This document shows, piece after piece, positions 1 through 11,908 of a stretch of 64,000 nt of DNA. This DNA is from Antedon mediterranea (taxonomy: Eukaryota; Echinodermata; Crinoidea; Comatulida; Antedonidae). Every line of letters starts with the position of its first letter. Position 1 is the stretch's first letter. The notes beneath the pieces are model-generated. The model ran no database searches, had not been told where the DNA came from, and worked only from the letters and a program-made list of their open reading frames with translations. The stretch is from positions 21,424,101-21,488,100 of the forward strand of contig NC_092677.1 in the NCBI RefSeq assembly GCF_964355755.1, read 5' to 3'. The translations under genes were made by a program, and so were the position numbers.

Positions 1-1430
1 TCACATCGCATTTTGAGACGTTTTAGACCATTTTGTGATTTTCGAAAAAACTTGTTAACATAAAAACACCAAAGTGCTTAGAAAAGCTTGAAATCGCATT
101 TGGAGACGTTTTAGACCATTTTGTGAATTTCGATGAAACTTGGTTAAAGTGCTTAAAATCACATTTTGAGCATTTCGTTAAAACTTTTCACACAAAAACA
201 TCAAAGAGTAAAAAATAGCTTAATATCGTATTTAAAAACGTTTTAGACCATTTTGAGCATTTCGACAAAATTTTTTCACACAAAACATCAAAGTGTACAG
301 AATAGCTTTAAATCGCATTTGGAGACGTTTTAGACCATTTTGTTCATTTCGATGAAACAAAAACACAAAAACATCAAATTGCACAAAATGGCTTAATATG
401 ATATGGGAAAACGTTTTAGACCATTTTGAACATTTCGTTAAAAGTTTTCACACAAAAACATCAAAGTCCACAAAATAGCTTAATATCGTATTTAAAAACG
501 TTTTAGACCAATTTGAGCATTTCGAAAAAACTTTTTCACACAAAACATCAAAGTTTACAAAATAGCTTCAAATTGCATTTGGAGACGTTATAGACCATTT
601 TGTGATTTTCGAAAAAACTTGTTAACATAAAAACACCAAAGTGCTCAGAATACCTTCAAATCGCATTTTGAGACGTTTTAGACCATTTTATGATTTTCGA
701 AAAAACTTGTTAACATAAAAACACCAAAGTGCTCAGAATACCTTCAAATCGTGTTTTGAGACGTTTTAGACCATTTTGTGATTTTCGAAAAAACTTGTTA
801 ACATAAAAACACCAAAGTGCTCAGAATACCTTCAAATCGCATTTGGAGACGTTTTAGACCATTTTGTGATTTTCGTAAAAACTTGTTAACATAAAAACAC
901 CAAAGTGCTTAGAAAAGTTTCAAATCGCATTTGGAGACGTTTTAGACCATTTTGTTCATTTCGATGAAACTTGGTTACACAAAAACATCAAATTGCACAA
1001 AATGGCTTAATATGGTATGGGAAAACGTTTTAGACCATTTTGAACATTTCGAGAAAACTTTTTCACACAAAACTTCAAAGTGTACAGAATAGCTTCAAAT
1101 CGCATTAGAAACCGTTTTAGACCATTTTGAGCATTTCGAAAAAACTTTTTCACACAAAACATCAAAGTTTACAAAATAGCTTCAAATCACATTTGGAGAC
1201 GTTTTAGACCATTTTGTGATTTTCAAAAAAACTTGTTAACATAAAAACACCAAAGTGCTCAGGATACCTTCAAATCGCATTTTGAGACGTTTTAGACCAT
1301 TTTGTGATTTTCGGAAAAACTTGTTAACATAAAAACACCAAAGTGCTCAGAATACCTTCAAATCGTATTTTGAGACGTTTTAGACAATTTTGTGATTTTC
1401 GAAAAAACTTGTTAACATAAAAACACCAAA
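1..1430 (+). repeat. 1.4-kb repeat, copy 1 (offset 5,368)
   Basis: This stretch aligns with 5,369-~6,797 at offset 5,368. The offset falls to 5,367 after a one-base shortening in the other copy, where TTTTCGAAAAAAC is replaced by TTTTGGAAAAAC near 6,152. Both copies begin with the CACATCGCATTTTGAG a-type variant and include the rare truncated b monomer with GGTTAAAGTGC, 13 bp shorter than usual. The similarity ends near 1,430, where copy 1 reads AAGCTTAAAAAACGC. Confidence 0.8.
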
Positions 1431-3805
1431 GTGCTTAGAAAAGCTTAAAAAACGCATTTGGAGACGTTTTAGACCATTTTGTGCATTTCGATGAAACTTG
1501 GTTACACAAAAACATCAAAGTGTACAGAATAGCTTCAAATCGCATTAGAAACCGTTTTAGACCATTTTGAGCATTTCGAAAAAACTTTTTCACACAAAAC
1601 ATCAAAGTGTACAAAATAGCTTCAAATCGCATTTGGAGACGTTTTAGACAATTTTGTGATTTTCGAAAAAACTTGTTTACATAAAAACACCAAAGTGCTC
1701 AGAATAGCTTCCAATCGCATTTTGAGACGTTTTAGACCCTTTTGTGCATTTCGATGAAACTTGGTTACACAAAAACATCAAAGTGCTTAAAATCACAGTA
1801 GAAACCGTTTTAGACCATTTTGAGCATTTCGTTAAAATTTTTCACAGAAAAACATCAAAGAGCAAAAAATAGCTTAATATCGTATTTAAAAACGTTTTAG
1901 ACCATTTTGAGCATTTCGACAAAACTTTTTCACACAAAACATCAAAGTGTACAGATAAGCTTCAAATCGCATTTGGAGACGTTTTAAACCATTTTGAGCA
2001 TTTCGATAAAATTTTACACACAAAAACATCAAAGTGCACAAAATAGCTTAATATGGTATTTAAAAACGTTTTAGACCATTTTGAGCATTTCAACAAAACT
2101 TTTTCTCACAAAACATCAAAGTGTACAGAATAGCTTCAAATCGCATTTGGAGACGTTTTAGACCATTTTGTGCATTTCGATGAAACTTGGTTACACAAAA
2201 ACATCAAAGTGCTTAAATTCACATTTTGAGAATTTCGTTAAAACTTTTCACACAAAAACATCAAAGTCCACAAAATAGCTTAATATCGTATTTAAAAACG
2301 TTTTAGACCATTTTGAGAATTTCGAAAAAACTTTTTCACACAAAACATCAAAGTTTACAAAATAGCTTCAAATCGCATTTGGAGACGTTTTAGACCATTT
2401 TGTGATTTTCGAAAAAACTTGTTAACATAAAAACACCAAAGTGCTCAGAATACCTTCAAATCGCATTTGGAGACGTTTTAGACCATTTTGTGATTTTCGA
2501 AAAAACTTGTTAACATAAAAACACCAAAGTGCTTAGAAAAGCTTCAAATCGCATTTGGAGACGTTTTAGACCATTTTTTGCATTTCGATGAAACTTGGTT
2601 ACACAAAAACATCAAAGTGCTTAAAATCACATTTTGAGCATTTCGTTAAAACTTTTCACACAAAAACATCAAAGTCCACAAAATAGCTTAATATCCTATT
2701 TAAAAACGTTTTAGACCATTTTGAGCATTTCGAAAAAACTTTTCCACACAAAACATCAAAGTTTACAAAATAGCCTCAAATCGCATTTGGAGACGTTTTA
2801 GACCATTTTGTGATTTTCGAAAAAACTTGTTAACATAAAAACACCAAAGTGCTCAGAATACCTTCAAATCGTGTTTTGAGACGTTTTAGACCATTTTGTA
2901 ATTTTCGAAAAAACTTGTTAACATAAAAACACCAAAGTGCTCAGAAAACCTTCACATCGCATTTTGAGACGTTTTAGACCATTTTGTGATTTTCGAAAAA
3001 ACTTGTTAACATAAAAACACCAAAGTGCTTAGAAAAGCTTGAAATCGCATTTGGAGACGTTTTAGACCATTTTGTGCATTTCGATGAAACTTGGTTACAC
3101 AAAAACATCAAAGTGCTTAAAATCACATTAGAAACCGTTTTAGACCATTTTGAGCATTTCGTTAAAACTTTTCACACAAAAACATCAAAGTCCACAAAAT
3201 AGCTTAATATCGTATTTAAAAACGTTTTAGACCATTTTGAGCATTTCGAAAAAACTTTTCCACACAAAACATCAAAGTTTACAAAATAGCTTCAAATCGC
3301 ATTTGGAGACGTTTTAGACCATTTTGTGATTTTCGAAAAAACTTGTTAACATAAAAACACCAAAGTGCTCAGAATACCTTCAAATCGTATTTTGAGACGT
3401 TTTAGACAATTTTGTGATTTTCGAAAAAACTTGCTAACATAAAAACACCAAAGTGCTTAGAAAAGCTTCATATCGCATTTGGAGACGTTTTAGACCATTT
3501 TGTGCATTTTGATGAAACTTGGTTACACAAAAACATCAAAGTGCTTAAAATCACTTTTTGAGCATTTCGTTAAAACTTTTCACACAAAAACATCAAAGAG
3601 CAAAAAATAGCTTAATATCGTATTTAAAAACGTTTTAGACCATTTTGAGCATTTCGACAAAACTTTTTCACACAAAACATCAAAGTGTACAAAATAGCTT
3701 CAAATCGCATTTGGAGACGTTTTAGACAATTTTGTGATTTTCGAAAAAACTTGTTTACATAAAAACACCAAAGTGCTAAGAATTGCTTCCAATCGCATTT
3801 GGAGA

Positions 3806-4551
3806 CGTTTTAGACCCTTTTGTGCATTTCGATGAAACTTGGTTACACAAAAACATCAAAGTGCTTAAAATCACATTAGAAACCGTTTTAGAACATTTTG
3901 AGCATTTCGTTAAAATTTTTCACAGAAAAGCATCAAAGAGCAAAAAATAGCTTAATATCGTATTTAAAAACGTTTTAGACCATTTTGAGCATTTCGACAA
4001 AACTTTTTCACACAAAACAACAAAGTGTACAGAATAGCTTCAAATCGCATTTGGAGACGTTTTAACCCATTTTGAGCATTTCGATAAAATTTTACACACA
4101 AAAACATCAAAGTGCACAAAATAGCTTAATATGGTATTTAAAAACGTTTTAGACCATTTTGAGCATTTCAACAAAACTTTTTCTCACAAAACATCAAAGT
4201 GTACAGAATAGCTTCAAATCGCATTTGGAGACGTTTTAGACCATTTTGTGCATTTCGATGAAACTTGGTTACACAAAAACATCAAAGTGCTTAAAATCAC
4301 ATTTTGAGCATTTCGTTAAAACTTTTCACACAAAAACATCAAAGTCCACAAAATAGCTTAATATCGTATTTAAAAACGTTATAGACCATTTTGAGCATTT
4401 CGAAAAAACTTTTCCACACAAAACATCAAAGTTTACAAAATAGCTTCAAATCGCATTTGGAGACGTTTTAGACCATTTTGTGATTTTCGAAAAAACTTGT
4501 TAACATAAAAACACCAAAGTGCTCAGAATACCTTCAAATCGCATTTGGAGA
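3806..4551 (+). repeat. 746-bp higher-order repeat, 9 monomers, unit 1
   Basis: The monomer order is b (78), c (87), d (87), g (87), h (87), fused b-c (145, counted as two monomers), d (87) and a (88), total 746 bp. It is followed directly by a second unit with the same order. Markers are GACCCTTTTG at the start, CACAGAAAAGCATC in c, TTTTAACCC opening g and CTCACAAAAC in h. Confidence 0.9.
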
Positions 4552-4629
4552 CGTTTTAGACCCTTTTGTGCATTTCGATGAAACTTGGTTACACAAAAAC
4601 ATCAAAGTGCTTAAAATCACATTAGAAAC
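4552..4629 (+). repeat. Reference b-type monomer (78 bp)
   Basis: This is shorter than the others by about 10 bp. It contains TTTCGATGAAACTTGGT at 4,573-4,589, which resembles the CENP-B box at seven of nine key positions. It ends CACATTAGAAAC just before the next core. Confidence 0.85.
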
Positions 4630-4803
4630 CGTTTTAGACCATTTTGAGCATTTCGTTAAAATTTTTCACAGAAAAACATCAAAGAGCAAAAAATAGCTTA
4701 ATATCGTATTTAAAAACGTTTTAGACCATTTTGAGCATTTCGACAAAACTTTTTCACACAAAACATCAAAGTGTACAGAATAGCTTCAAATCGCATTTGG
4801 AGA

Positions 4804-4890
4804 CGTTTTAACCCATTTTGAGCATTTCGATAAAATTTTACACACAAAAACATCAAAGTGCACAAAATAGCTTAATATGGTATTTAAAAA
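4804..4890 (+). repeat. Reference g-type monomer (87 bp)
   Basis: This has the altered core CGTTTTAACCC (elsewhere CGTTTTAAACC), then CGATAAAATTTTACACAC and GTGCACAAAATAGC, and ends GGTATTTAAAAA. It is always followed by an h-type. Confidence 0.85.
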
Positions 4891-4977
4891 CGTTTTAGAC
4901 CATTTTGAGCATTTCAACAAAACTTTTTCTCACAAAACATCAAAGTGTACAGAATAGCTTCAAATCGCATTTGGAGA
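4891..4977 (+). repeat. Reference h-type monomer (87 bp)
   Basis: This is recognised by TTTCAACAAAAC, where the TTTCG CpG has become TTTCA, and by CTTTTTCTCACAAAAC. It follows g in every cassette examined. Confidence 0.85.
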
Positions 4978-5368
4978 CATTTTAGACCATTTTGTGCATT
5001 TCGATGAAACTTGGTTACACAAAAACATCAAAGTGCTTAAAATCACATTTTGAGCATTTCGTTAAAACTTTTCACACAAAAACATCAAAGTCCACAAAAT
5101 AGCTTAATATCGTATTTAAAAACGTTTTAGACCATTTTGAGCATTTCGAAAAAACTTTTCCACACAAAACATCAAAGTTTACAAAATAGCTTCAAATCGC
5201 ATTTGGAGACGTTTTAGACCATTTTGTGATTTTCGAAAAAAACTTGTTAACATAAAAACACCAAAGTGCTCAGAATACCTTCAAATCGTGTTTTGAGACG
5301 TTTTAGACCATTTTGTAATTTTCGAAAAAACTTGTTAACATAAAAACACCAAAGTGCTCAGAATACCT

Positions 5369-6797
5369 TCACATCGCATTTTGAGACGTTTTAGACCATT
5401 TTGTGATTTTCGAAAAAACTTGTTAACATAAAAACACCAAAGTGCTTAGAAAAGCTTGAAATCGCATTTGGAGACGTTTTAGACCATTTTGTGAATTTCG
5501 ATGAAACTTGGTTAAAGTGCTTAAAATCACATTTTGAGCATTTCGTTAAAACTTTTCACACAAAAACATCAAAGAGTAAAAAATAGCTTAATATCGTATT
5601 TAAAAACGTTTTAGACCATTTTGAGCATTTCGACAAAATTTTTTCACACAAAACATCAAAGTGTACAGAATAGCTTTAAATCGCATTTGGAGACGTTTTA
5701 GACCATTTTGTTCATTTCGATGAAACAAAAACACAAAAACATCAAATTGCACAAAATGGCTTAATATGATATGGGAAAACGTTTTAGACCATTTTGAACA
5801 TTTCGTTAAAAGTTTTCACAAAAAAACATCAAAGTCCACAAAATAGCTTAATATCGTATTTAAAAACGTTTTAGACCATTTTGAGCATTTCGAAAAAACT
5901 TTTTCACACAAAACATCAAAGTTTACAAAATAGCTTCAAATCGCATTTGGAGACGTTTTAGACCATTTTGTGATTTTCGAAAAAACTTGTTAACATAAAA
6001 ACACCAAAGTGCTCAGAATACCTTCAAATCGCATTTTGAGACGTTTTAGACCATTTTGTGATTTTCGAAAAAACTTGTTAACATAAAAACACCAAAGTGC
6101 TCAGAATACCTTCAAATCGTGTTTTGAGACGTTTTAGACCATTTTGTGATTTTGGAAAAACTTGTTAACATAAAAACACCAAAGTGCTCAGAATACCTTC
6201 AAATCGCATTTGGAGACGTTTTAGACCATTTTGTGATTTTCGAAAAAACTTGTTAACATAAAAACACCAAAGTGCTCAGAAAAGCTTCAAATCGCAATTG
6301 GAGACGTTTTAAACCATTTTGTTCATTTCGATGAAACTTGGTTACACAAAAACATCAAATTGCACAAAATGGCTTTATATTGTATGGGAAAACGTTTTAG
6401 ACCATTTTGAACATTTCGAGAAAACTTTTTCACACAAAACTTCAAAGTGTACAGAATAGCTTCAAATCGCATTAGAAACCGTTTTAGACCATTTTGAGCA
6501 TTTCGAAAAAACTTTTTCACACAAAAAATCAAGGTTTACAAAATAGCTTCAAATCGCATTTGGAGACGTTTTAGACCATTTTGTGATTTTCGAAAAAACT
6601 TGTTAACATAAAAACACCAAAGTGCTCAGAATACCTTCAAATCGCATTTTGAGACGTTTTAGACCATTTTGTGATTTTCGAAAAAACTTGTTAACATAAA
6701 AATACCAAAGTGCTCAGAATACCTTCAAATCGTGTTTTAAGACGTTTTAGACCATTTTGTGATTTTCGAAAAAACTTGTTAACATAAAAACACCAAA
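5369..6797 (+). repeat. 1.4-kb repeat, copy 2
   Basis: This is the partner of 1-~1,430. It shows that the segment at the window start is itself a duplicate of sequence 5.4 kb downstream, nested inside the larger L1 repeat. Confidence 0.8.
5673..6790 (+). repeat. 1.1-kb repeat, copy 1 (offset 2,136)
   Basis: The segment starts at GCTTTAAATCGC followed by an e-type monomer (GATGAAACAAAAACAC) and is repeated at 7,809-~8,920 with offset 2,136. The e-, f- and d-type monomers and the following run of a-types occur in the same order in both. The other copy differs by GAAGCTTGG for GAAACTTGG. Confidence 0.75.
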
Positions 6798-7808
6798 GTG
6801 CTCAGAATACCTTCAAATCGCATTTGGAGACGTTTTAGACCATTTTGTGATTTTCGAAAAAACTTGTTAACATAAAAACACCAAAGTGCTCAGAAAAGCT
6901 TCAAATCGCATTTGGAGACGTTTTAAACCATTTTGTTCATTTCGATGAAACTTGGTTACACAAAAATATCAAAGAGCACAAAAGTATTTAAAAACGTTTT
7001 ACACCATTTTGAGCATTCCGACAAAACTTTTTCACACAAAACATCAAAGTGTACAGAATAGCTTTAAATCGCATTTGGAGACGTTTTAGACCATTTTGTA
7101 GTTTTCGAAAAAACTTGTTAACATAAAAACACAAAAGAGCTTCAAATCACATTAGGAGACGTTTTAGACCCTTTTGTGCATTTCGATGAAACTTTTCACA
7201 CAAAAACATCAAAGTCCACAAAATAGCTTAATATCGTATTCAAAAACGTTTTAGACCATTTTGAGCATTTCGAAAAAACTTTTCCACACGAAACATCAAA
7301 GTTTACAAAATAGCTTCAAATCGCATTTGGAGACGTTTTAGACCATTTTGTGATTTTCGAAAAAACTTGATAACATAAAAACACCAAAGTGCTCAGAATA
7401 CCTTCAAATCGTGTTTTGAGACGTTTTAGACCATTTTGTAATTTTCGAAAAAACTTGTTAACATAAAAACACCAAAGTGCTCAGAATACCTTCACATCGA
7501 ATTTTGAGACGTTTTAGACCATTTTGTGATTTTCGAAAAAACTTGTTTACATAAAAACACCAAAGTGCTTAGAAAAGCTTGAAATCGCATTTGGAGACGT
7601 TTTAGACCATTTTGTGCATTTCGATGAAACTTGGTTACACAAAAACATCAAAGTGCTTAAAATCACATTTTGAGCATTTCGTTAAAACTTTTCACACAAA
7701 AACATCAAAGTCCACAAAATAGCTTAATATCGTATTTAAAAACGTTTTAGACCATTTTGAGCATTTCGAAAAAACTTTTCCACACAAAACATCAAAGTTT
7801 ACAAAATA

Positions 7809-8920
7809 GCTTTAAATCGCATTTGGAGACGTTTTAGACCATTTTGTTCATTTCGATGAAACAAAAACACAAAAACATCAAATTGCACAAAATGGCTTAA
7901 TATGATATGGGAAAACGTTTTAGACCATTTTGAACATTTCGTTAAAAGTTTTCACAAAAAAACATCAAAGTCCACAAAATAGCTTAATATCGTATTTAAA
8001 AACGTTTTAGGCCATTTTGAGCATTTCGAAAAAACTTTTTCACACAAAACATCAAAGTTTACAAAATAGCTTCAAATCGCATTTGGAGACGTTTTAGACC
8101 ATTTTGTGATTTTCGAAAAAACTTGTTAACATAAAAACACCAAAGTGCTCAGAATACCTTCAAATCGCATTTTGAGACGTTTTAGACCATTTTGTGATTT
8201 TCGAAAAAACTTGTTAACATAAAAACACCAAAGTGCTCAGAATACCTTCAAATCGTGTTTTGAGACGTTTTAGACCATTTTGAGATTTTGGAAAAACTTG
8301 TTAACATAAAAACACCAAAGTGCTCAGAATACCTTCAAATCGCATTTGGAGACGTTTTAGACCATTTTGTGATTTTCGAAAAAACTTGTTAACATAAAAA
8401 CACCAAAGTGCTCAGAAAAGCTTCAAATCGCAATTGGAGACGTTTTAAACCATTTTGTTCATTTCGATGAAGCTTGGTTACACAAAAACATCAAATTGCA
8501 CAAAATGGCTTAATATGGTATGGGAAAACGTTTTAGACCATTTTGAACATTTCGAGAAAACTTTTTCACACAAAACTTCAAAGTATACAGAATAGCTTCA
8601 AATCGCATTAGAAACCGTTTTAGACCATTTTGAGCATTTCGAAAAAACTTTTTCACACAAAACATCAAAGTTTACAAAATAGCTTCAAATCGCATTTGGA
8701 GACGTTTTAGACCATTTTGTGATTTTCGAAAAAACTTGTTAACATAAAAACACCAAAGTGCTCAGAATACCTTCAAATCGCATTTTGAGACGTTTTAGAC
8801 CATTTTGTGATTTTCGAAAAAACTTGTTAACATAAAAATACCAAAGTGCTCAGAATACCTTCAAATCGTGTTTTGAGACGTTTTAAACCATTTTGTGATT
8901 TTCGAAAAAACTTAACATAA
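7809..8920 (+). repeat. 1.1-kb repeat, copy 2
   Basis: This is the partner of 5,673-~6,790 at offset 2,136. It carries GGCCATTTTG at ~8,010 in place of GACCATTTTG, a marker that also tags the related copies at ~27,240, 44,581, 55,882, 62,267 and 63,779. Confidence 0.75.
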
Positions 8921-10050
8921 AAACACCAAAGTGCTCAGAATACCTTCAAATCGCATTTGGAGACGTTTTAGACCATTTTGTGATTTTGGAAAAAACTTGT
9001 TAACATAAAAACACCAAAGTGCTTAGAAAAGCTTCAAATCGCATTTGGAGACGTTTTAGACCCTTTTGTGCATTTCGATGAAACTTGGTTACACAAAAAC
9101 ATCAAAGTGCTTAAAATCACAGTAGAAACCGTTTTAGACCATTTTGAGCATTTCGTTAAAATTTTTCACAGAAAAACATCAAAGAGCAGAAAATAGCTTA
9201 ATATCGTATTTAAAAACGTTTTAGACCATTTTGAGCATTTCGACAAAACTTTTTCACACAAAACATCAAAGTGTACAGATAAGCTTCAAATCGCATTTGG
9301 AGACGTTTTAAACCATTTTGAGCATTTCGATAAAATTTTACACACAAAAACATCAAAGTGCACAAAATAGCTTAATATGGTATTTAAAAACGTTTTAGAC
9401 CATTTTGAGCATTTCAACAAAACTTTTTCTCACAAAACATCAAAGTGTACAGAATAGCATTTGGAGACGTTTTAGACCATTTTGTGCATTTCGATGAAAC
9501 TTGGTTACACAAAAACATCAAAGTGCTTAAAATCACATTTTGAGCATTTCGTTAAAACTTTTCACACAAAAACATCAAAGTCCACAAAATAGCTTAATAT
9601 CGTATTTAAAAACGTTTTAGACCATTTTGAGCATTTCGAAAAAACTTTTTCACACAAAACATCAAAGTTTACAAAATAGCTTCAAATCGCATTTGGAGAC
9701 GTTATAGACCATTTTGTGATTTTCGAAAAAACTTGTTAACATAAAAACACCAAAGTGCTCAGAATACCTTCAAATCGCATTTTGAGACGTTTTAGACCAT
9801 TTTGTGATTTTCGAAAAAACTTGTTAACATAAAAACACCAAAGTGCTCAGAATACCTTCAAATCGTGTTTTGAGACGTTTTAGACCATTTTGTGATTTTG
9901 GAAAAACTTGTTAACATAAAAACACCAAAGTGCTCAGAATACCTTCAAATCGCATTTGGAGACGTTTTAGAGCATTTTGTGATTTTCGAAAAAACTTGTT
10001 AACATAAAAACACCAAAGTGCTTAGAAAAGCTTGAAATCGCATTTGGAGA

Positions 10051-10195
10051 CGTTTTAGACCATTTTGTGCATTTCGATGAAACTTGGTTACACAAAAACA
10101 TCAAAGTGCTTAAAATCACATTTTGAGCATTTCGTTAAAACTTTTCACACAAAAACATCAAAGAGTAAAAAATAGCTTAATATCGTATTTAAAAA
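10051..10195 (+). repeat. Reference fused b-c monomer (145 bp)
   Basis: A b-type and a c-type monomer would total 165 bp. Here 20 bp are missing, TAGAAACCGTTTTAGACCAT in the intact pair, so CACAT joins TTTGAGC directly. The core that should begin the c monomer is gone. This form is more frequent in the window than the intact pair. Confidence 0.88.
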
Positions 10196-10282
10196 CGTTT
10201 TAGACCATTTTGAGCATTTCGACAAAATTTTTTCACACAAAACATCAAAGTGTACAGAATAGCTTTAAATCGCATTTGGAGA

Positions 10283-10368
10283 CGTTTTAGACCATTTTGT
10301 TCATTTCGATGAAACAAAAACACAAAAACATCAAATTGCACAAAATGGCTTAATATGATATGGGAAAA
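10283..10368 (+). repeat. Reference e-type monomer (86 bp)
   Basis: This reads GTTCATTTCGATGAAAC followed by AAAAACACAAAAACATC, then TTGCACAAAATGGC and GATATGGGAAAA. A sister form keeps CTTGGTTACAC after GATGAAA (for example near 954, 6,321 and 8,457). Confidence 0.85.
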
Positions 10369-10455
10369 CGTTTTAGACCATTTTGAACATTTCGTTAAAA
10401 GTTTTCACACAAAAACATCAAAGTCCACAAAATAGCTTAATATCGTATTTAAAAA
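10369..10455 (+). repeat. Reference f-type monomer (87 bp)
   Basis: This reads GAACATTTCGTTAAAAG, TTTTCACAC and AAAGTCCACAAAATAGC, and ends CGTATTTAAAAA. It always follows an e-type. A sister form with CGAGAAAAC and ACTTCAAAGTGTAC follows the e-sister. Confidence 0.85.
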
Positions 10456-10542
10456 CGTTTTAGACCAATTTGAGCATTTCGAAAAAACTTTTTCACACAA
10501 AACATCAAAGTTTACAAAATAGCTTCAAATCGCATTTGGAGA
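10456..10542 (+). repeat. Reference d-type monomer (87 bp)
   Basis: This reads GAGCATTTCGAAAAAACTT, TTTCACACAAAACATC and AAAGTTTACAAAATAGC, and ends CGCATTTGGAGA. Versions with TTTTCCACAC and with CGACAAAAC mark particular HORs. Confidence 0.85.
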
Positions 10543-10630
10543 CGTTATAGACCATTTTGTGATTTTCGAAAAAACTTGTTAACATAAAAACACCAAAGTT
10601 CTCAGAATACCTTCAAATCGCATTTTGAGA
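10543..10630 (+). repeat. Reference a-type monomer (88 bp)
   Basis: The order is core, GTGATTTTCG, AAAAAACTTGTTAACATA, AAAACACC, AAAGTGCTCAGAATACC, TTCAAATCG, CATTTTGAGA. It contains the palindromes TTCGAA and GTTAAC. Runs of two to five a-types in a row are common, for example about 600-940 and 2,370-2,540. Their 88-bp length shifts the reading frame, so ORFs do not cross them. Confidence 0.9.
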
Positions 10631-10979
10631 CGTTTTAGACCATTTTATGATTTTCGAAAAAACTTGTTAACATAAAAACACCAAAGTGCTCAGAATACCT
10701 TCAAATCGTGTTTTGAGACGTTTTAGACCATTTTGTGATTTTCGAAAAAACTTAACATAAAAACACCAAAGTGCTCAGAATACCTTCAAATCGCATTTGG
10801 AGACGTTTTAGACCATTTTGTGATTTTCGAAAAAACTTGTTAACATAAAAACACCAAAGTGCTCAGAATACCTTCAAATCGTATTTTGAGACGTTTTAGA
10901 CAATTTTGTGATTTTCGAAAAAACTTGTTAACATAAAAACACCAAAGTGCTTAGAAAAGCTTGAAATCGCATTTGGAGA

Positions 10980-11908
10980 CGTTTTAGACCATTTTGTGCA
11001 TTTCGATGAAACTTGGTTACACAAAAACATCAAAGTGCTTAAAATCACATTTTGAGCATTTCGTTAAAACTTTTCACACAAAAACATCAAAGAGTAAAAA
11101 ATAGCTTAATATCGTATTTAAAAACGTTTTAGACCATTTTGAGCATTTCGACAAAATTTTTTCACACAAAACATCAAAGTGTACAGAATAGCTTTAAATC
11201 GCATTTGGAGACGTTTTAGACCATTTTGTTCATTTCGATGAAACAAAAACACAAAAACATCAAATTGCACAAAATGGCTTAATATGATATGGGAAAACGT
11301 TTTAGACCATTTTGAACATTTCGTTAAAAGTTTTCACACAAAAACATCAAAGTCCACAAAATAGCTTAATATCGTATTTAAAAACGTTTTAGACCAATTT
11401 GAGCAATTCGAAAAAACTTTTTCACACAAAACATCAAAGTTTACAAAATAGCTTCAAATCGCATTTGGAGACGTTATAGACCATTTTGTGATTTTCGAAA
11501 AAACTTGTTAACATAAAAACACCAAAGTGCTCAGAATACCTTCAAATCGCATTTTGAGACGTTTTAGACCATTTTATGATTTTCGAAAAAACTTGTTAAC
11601 ATAAAAACACCAAAGTGCTCAGAATACCTTCAAATCGTGTTTTGAGACGTTTTAGACCATTTTGTGATTTTCGAAAAAACTTAACATAAAAACACCAAAG
11701 TGCTCAGAATACCTTCAAATCGCATTTGGAGACGTTATAGACCATTTTGTGATTTTCGAAAAAACTTGTTAACATAAAAACACCAAAGTGCTCAGAATAC
11801 CTTCAAATCGTATTTTGAGACGTTTTAGACAATTTTGTGATTTTCGAAAAAACTTGTTAACATAAAAACACCAAAGTGCTTAGAAAAGCTTGAAATCGCA
11901 TTTGGAGA
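10980..11908 (+). repeat. 929-bp higher-order repeat, unit 2
   Basis: This unit has the same monomer order and length as the one before it. It differs by single bases, such as GAGCAATTCG near 11,401 and ACGTTATAG in a later a-type monomer near 11,730. Confidence 0.9.

Larger units (their letters stand above)
4552..5298 (+). repeat. 746-bp higher-order repeat, unit 2 (747 bp)
   Basis: This has the same monomer order as the unit before it. Boundaries are b 4,552-4,629, c 4,630-4,716, d 4,717-4,803, g 4,804-4,890, h 4,891-4,977, fused b-c 4,978-5,122, d 5,123-5,209 and a 5,210-5,298. The a monomer has one extra A, hence 747 bp. The core opening the fused monomer reads ACATTTTAG instead of ACGTTTTAG, a loss of the core CpG. 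Confidence 0.9.
10051..10979 (+). repeat. 929-bp higher-order repeat, 11 monomers, unit 1
   Basis: Measured from core to core, the order is fused b-c (10,051-10,195, 145 bp), d-like CGACAAAA (87), e (86), f (87), d (87), a (88), a (88), a short by 3 bp (85), a (88) and a (88), total 929 bp. The next unit follows directly at 10,980. Confidence 0.9.

Noticed and set aside
1435-1632. Minus-strand open frame of 65 codons, repeated at 14,904-15,101, 20,587-20,784, 34,134-34,331 and 45,682-45,879 (61-codon forms at 38,348-38,533 and 49,890-50,075)
   Set aside because: The product is just the satellite translated. It repeats a 29-residue segment because the 87-bp monomers are divisible by three, it ends where an 88-bp monomer breaks the frame, and it has no codon structure, ribosome-binding or promoter context independent of the repeat.
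6323-6532. Minus-strand open frame of 69 codons, repeated at 25,475-25,684, 42,816-43,025, 54,678-54,887 and 61,063-61,272
   Set aside because: Same explanation: it spans e-sister, f-sister and d monomers and repeats the QNGLKRF segment. Recurrence follows the DNA duplications, and no selection on the protein can be inferred.
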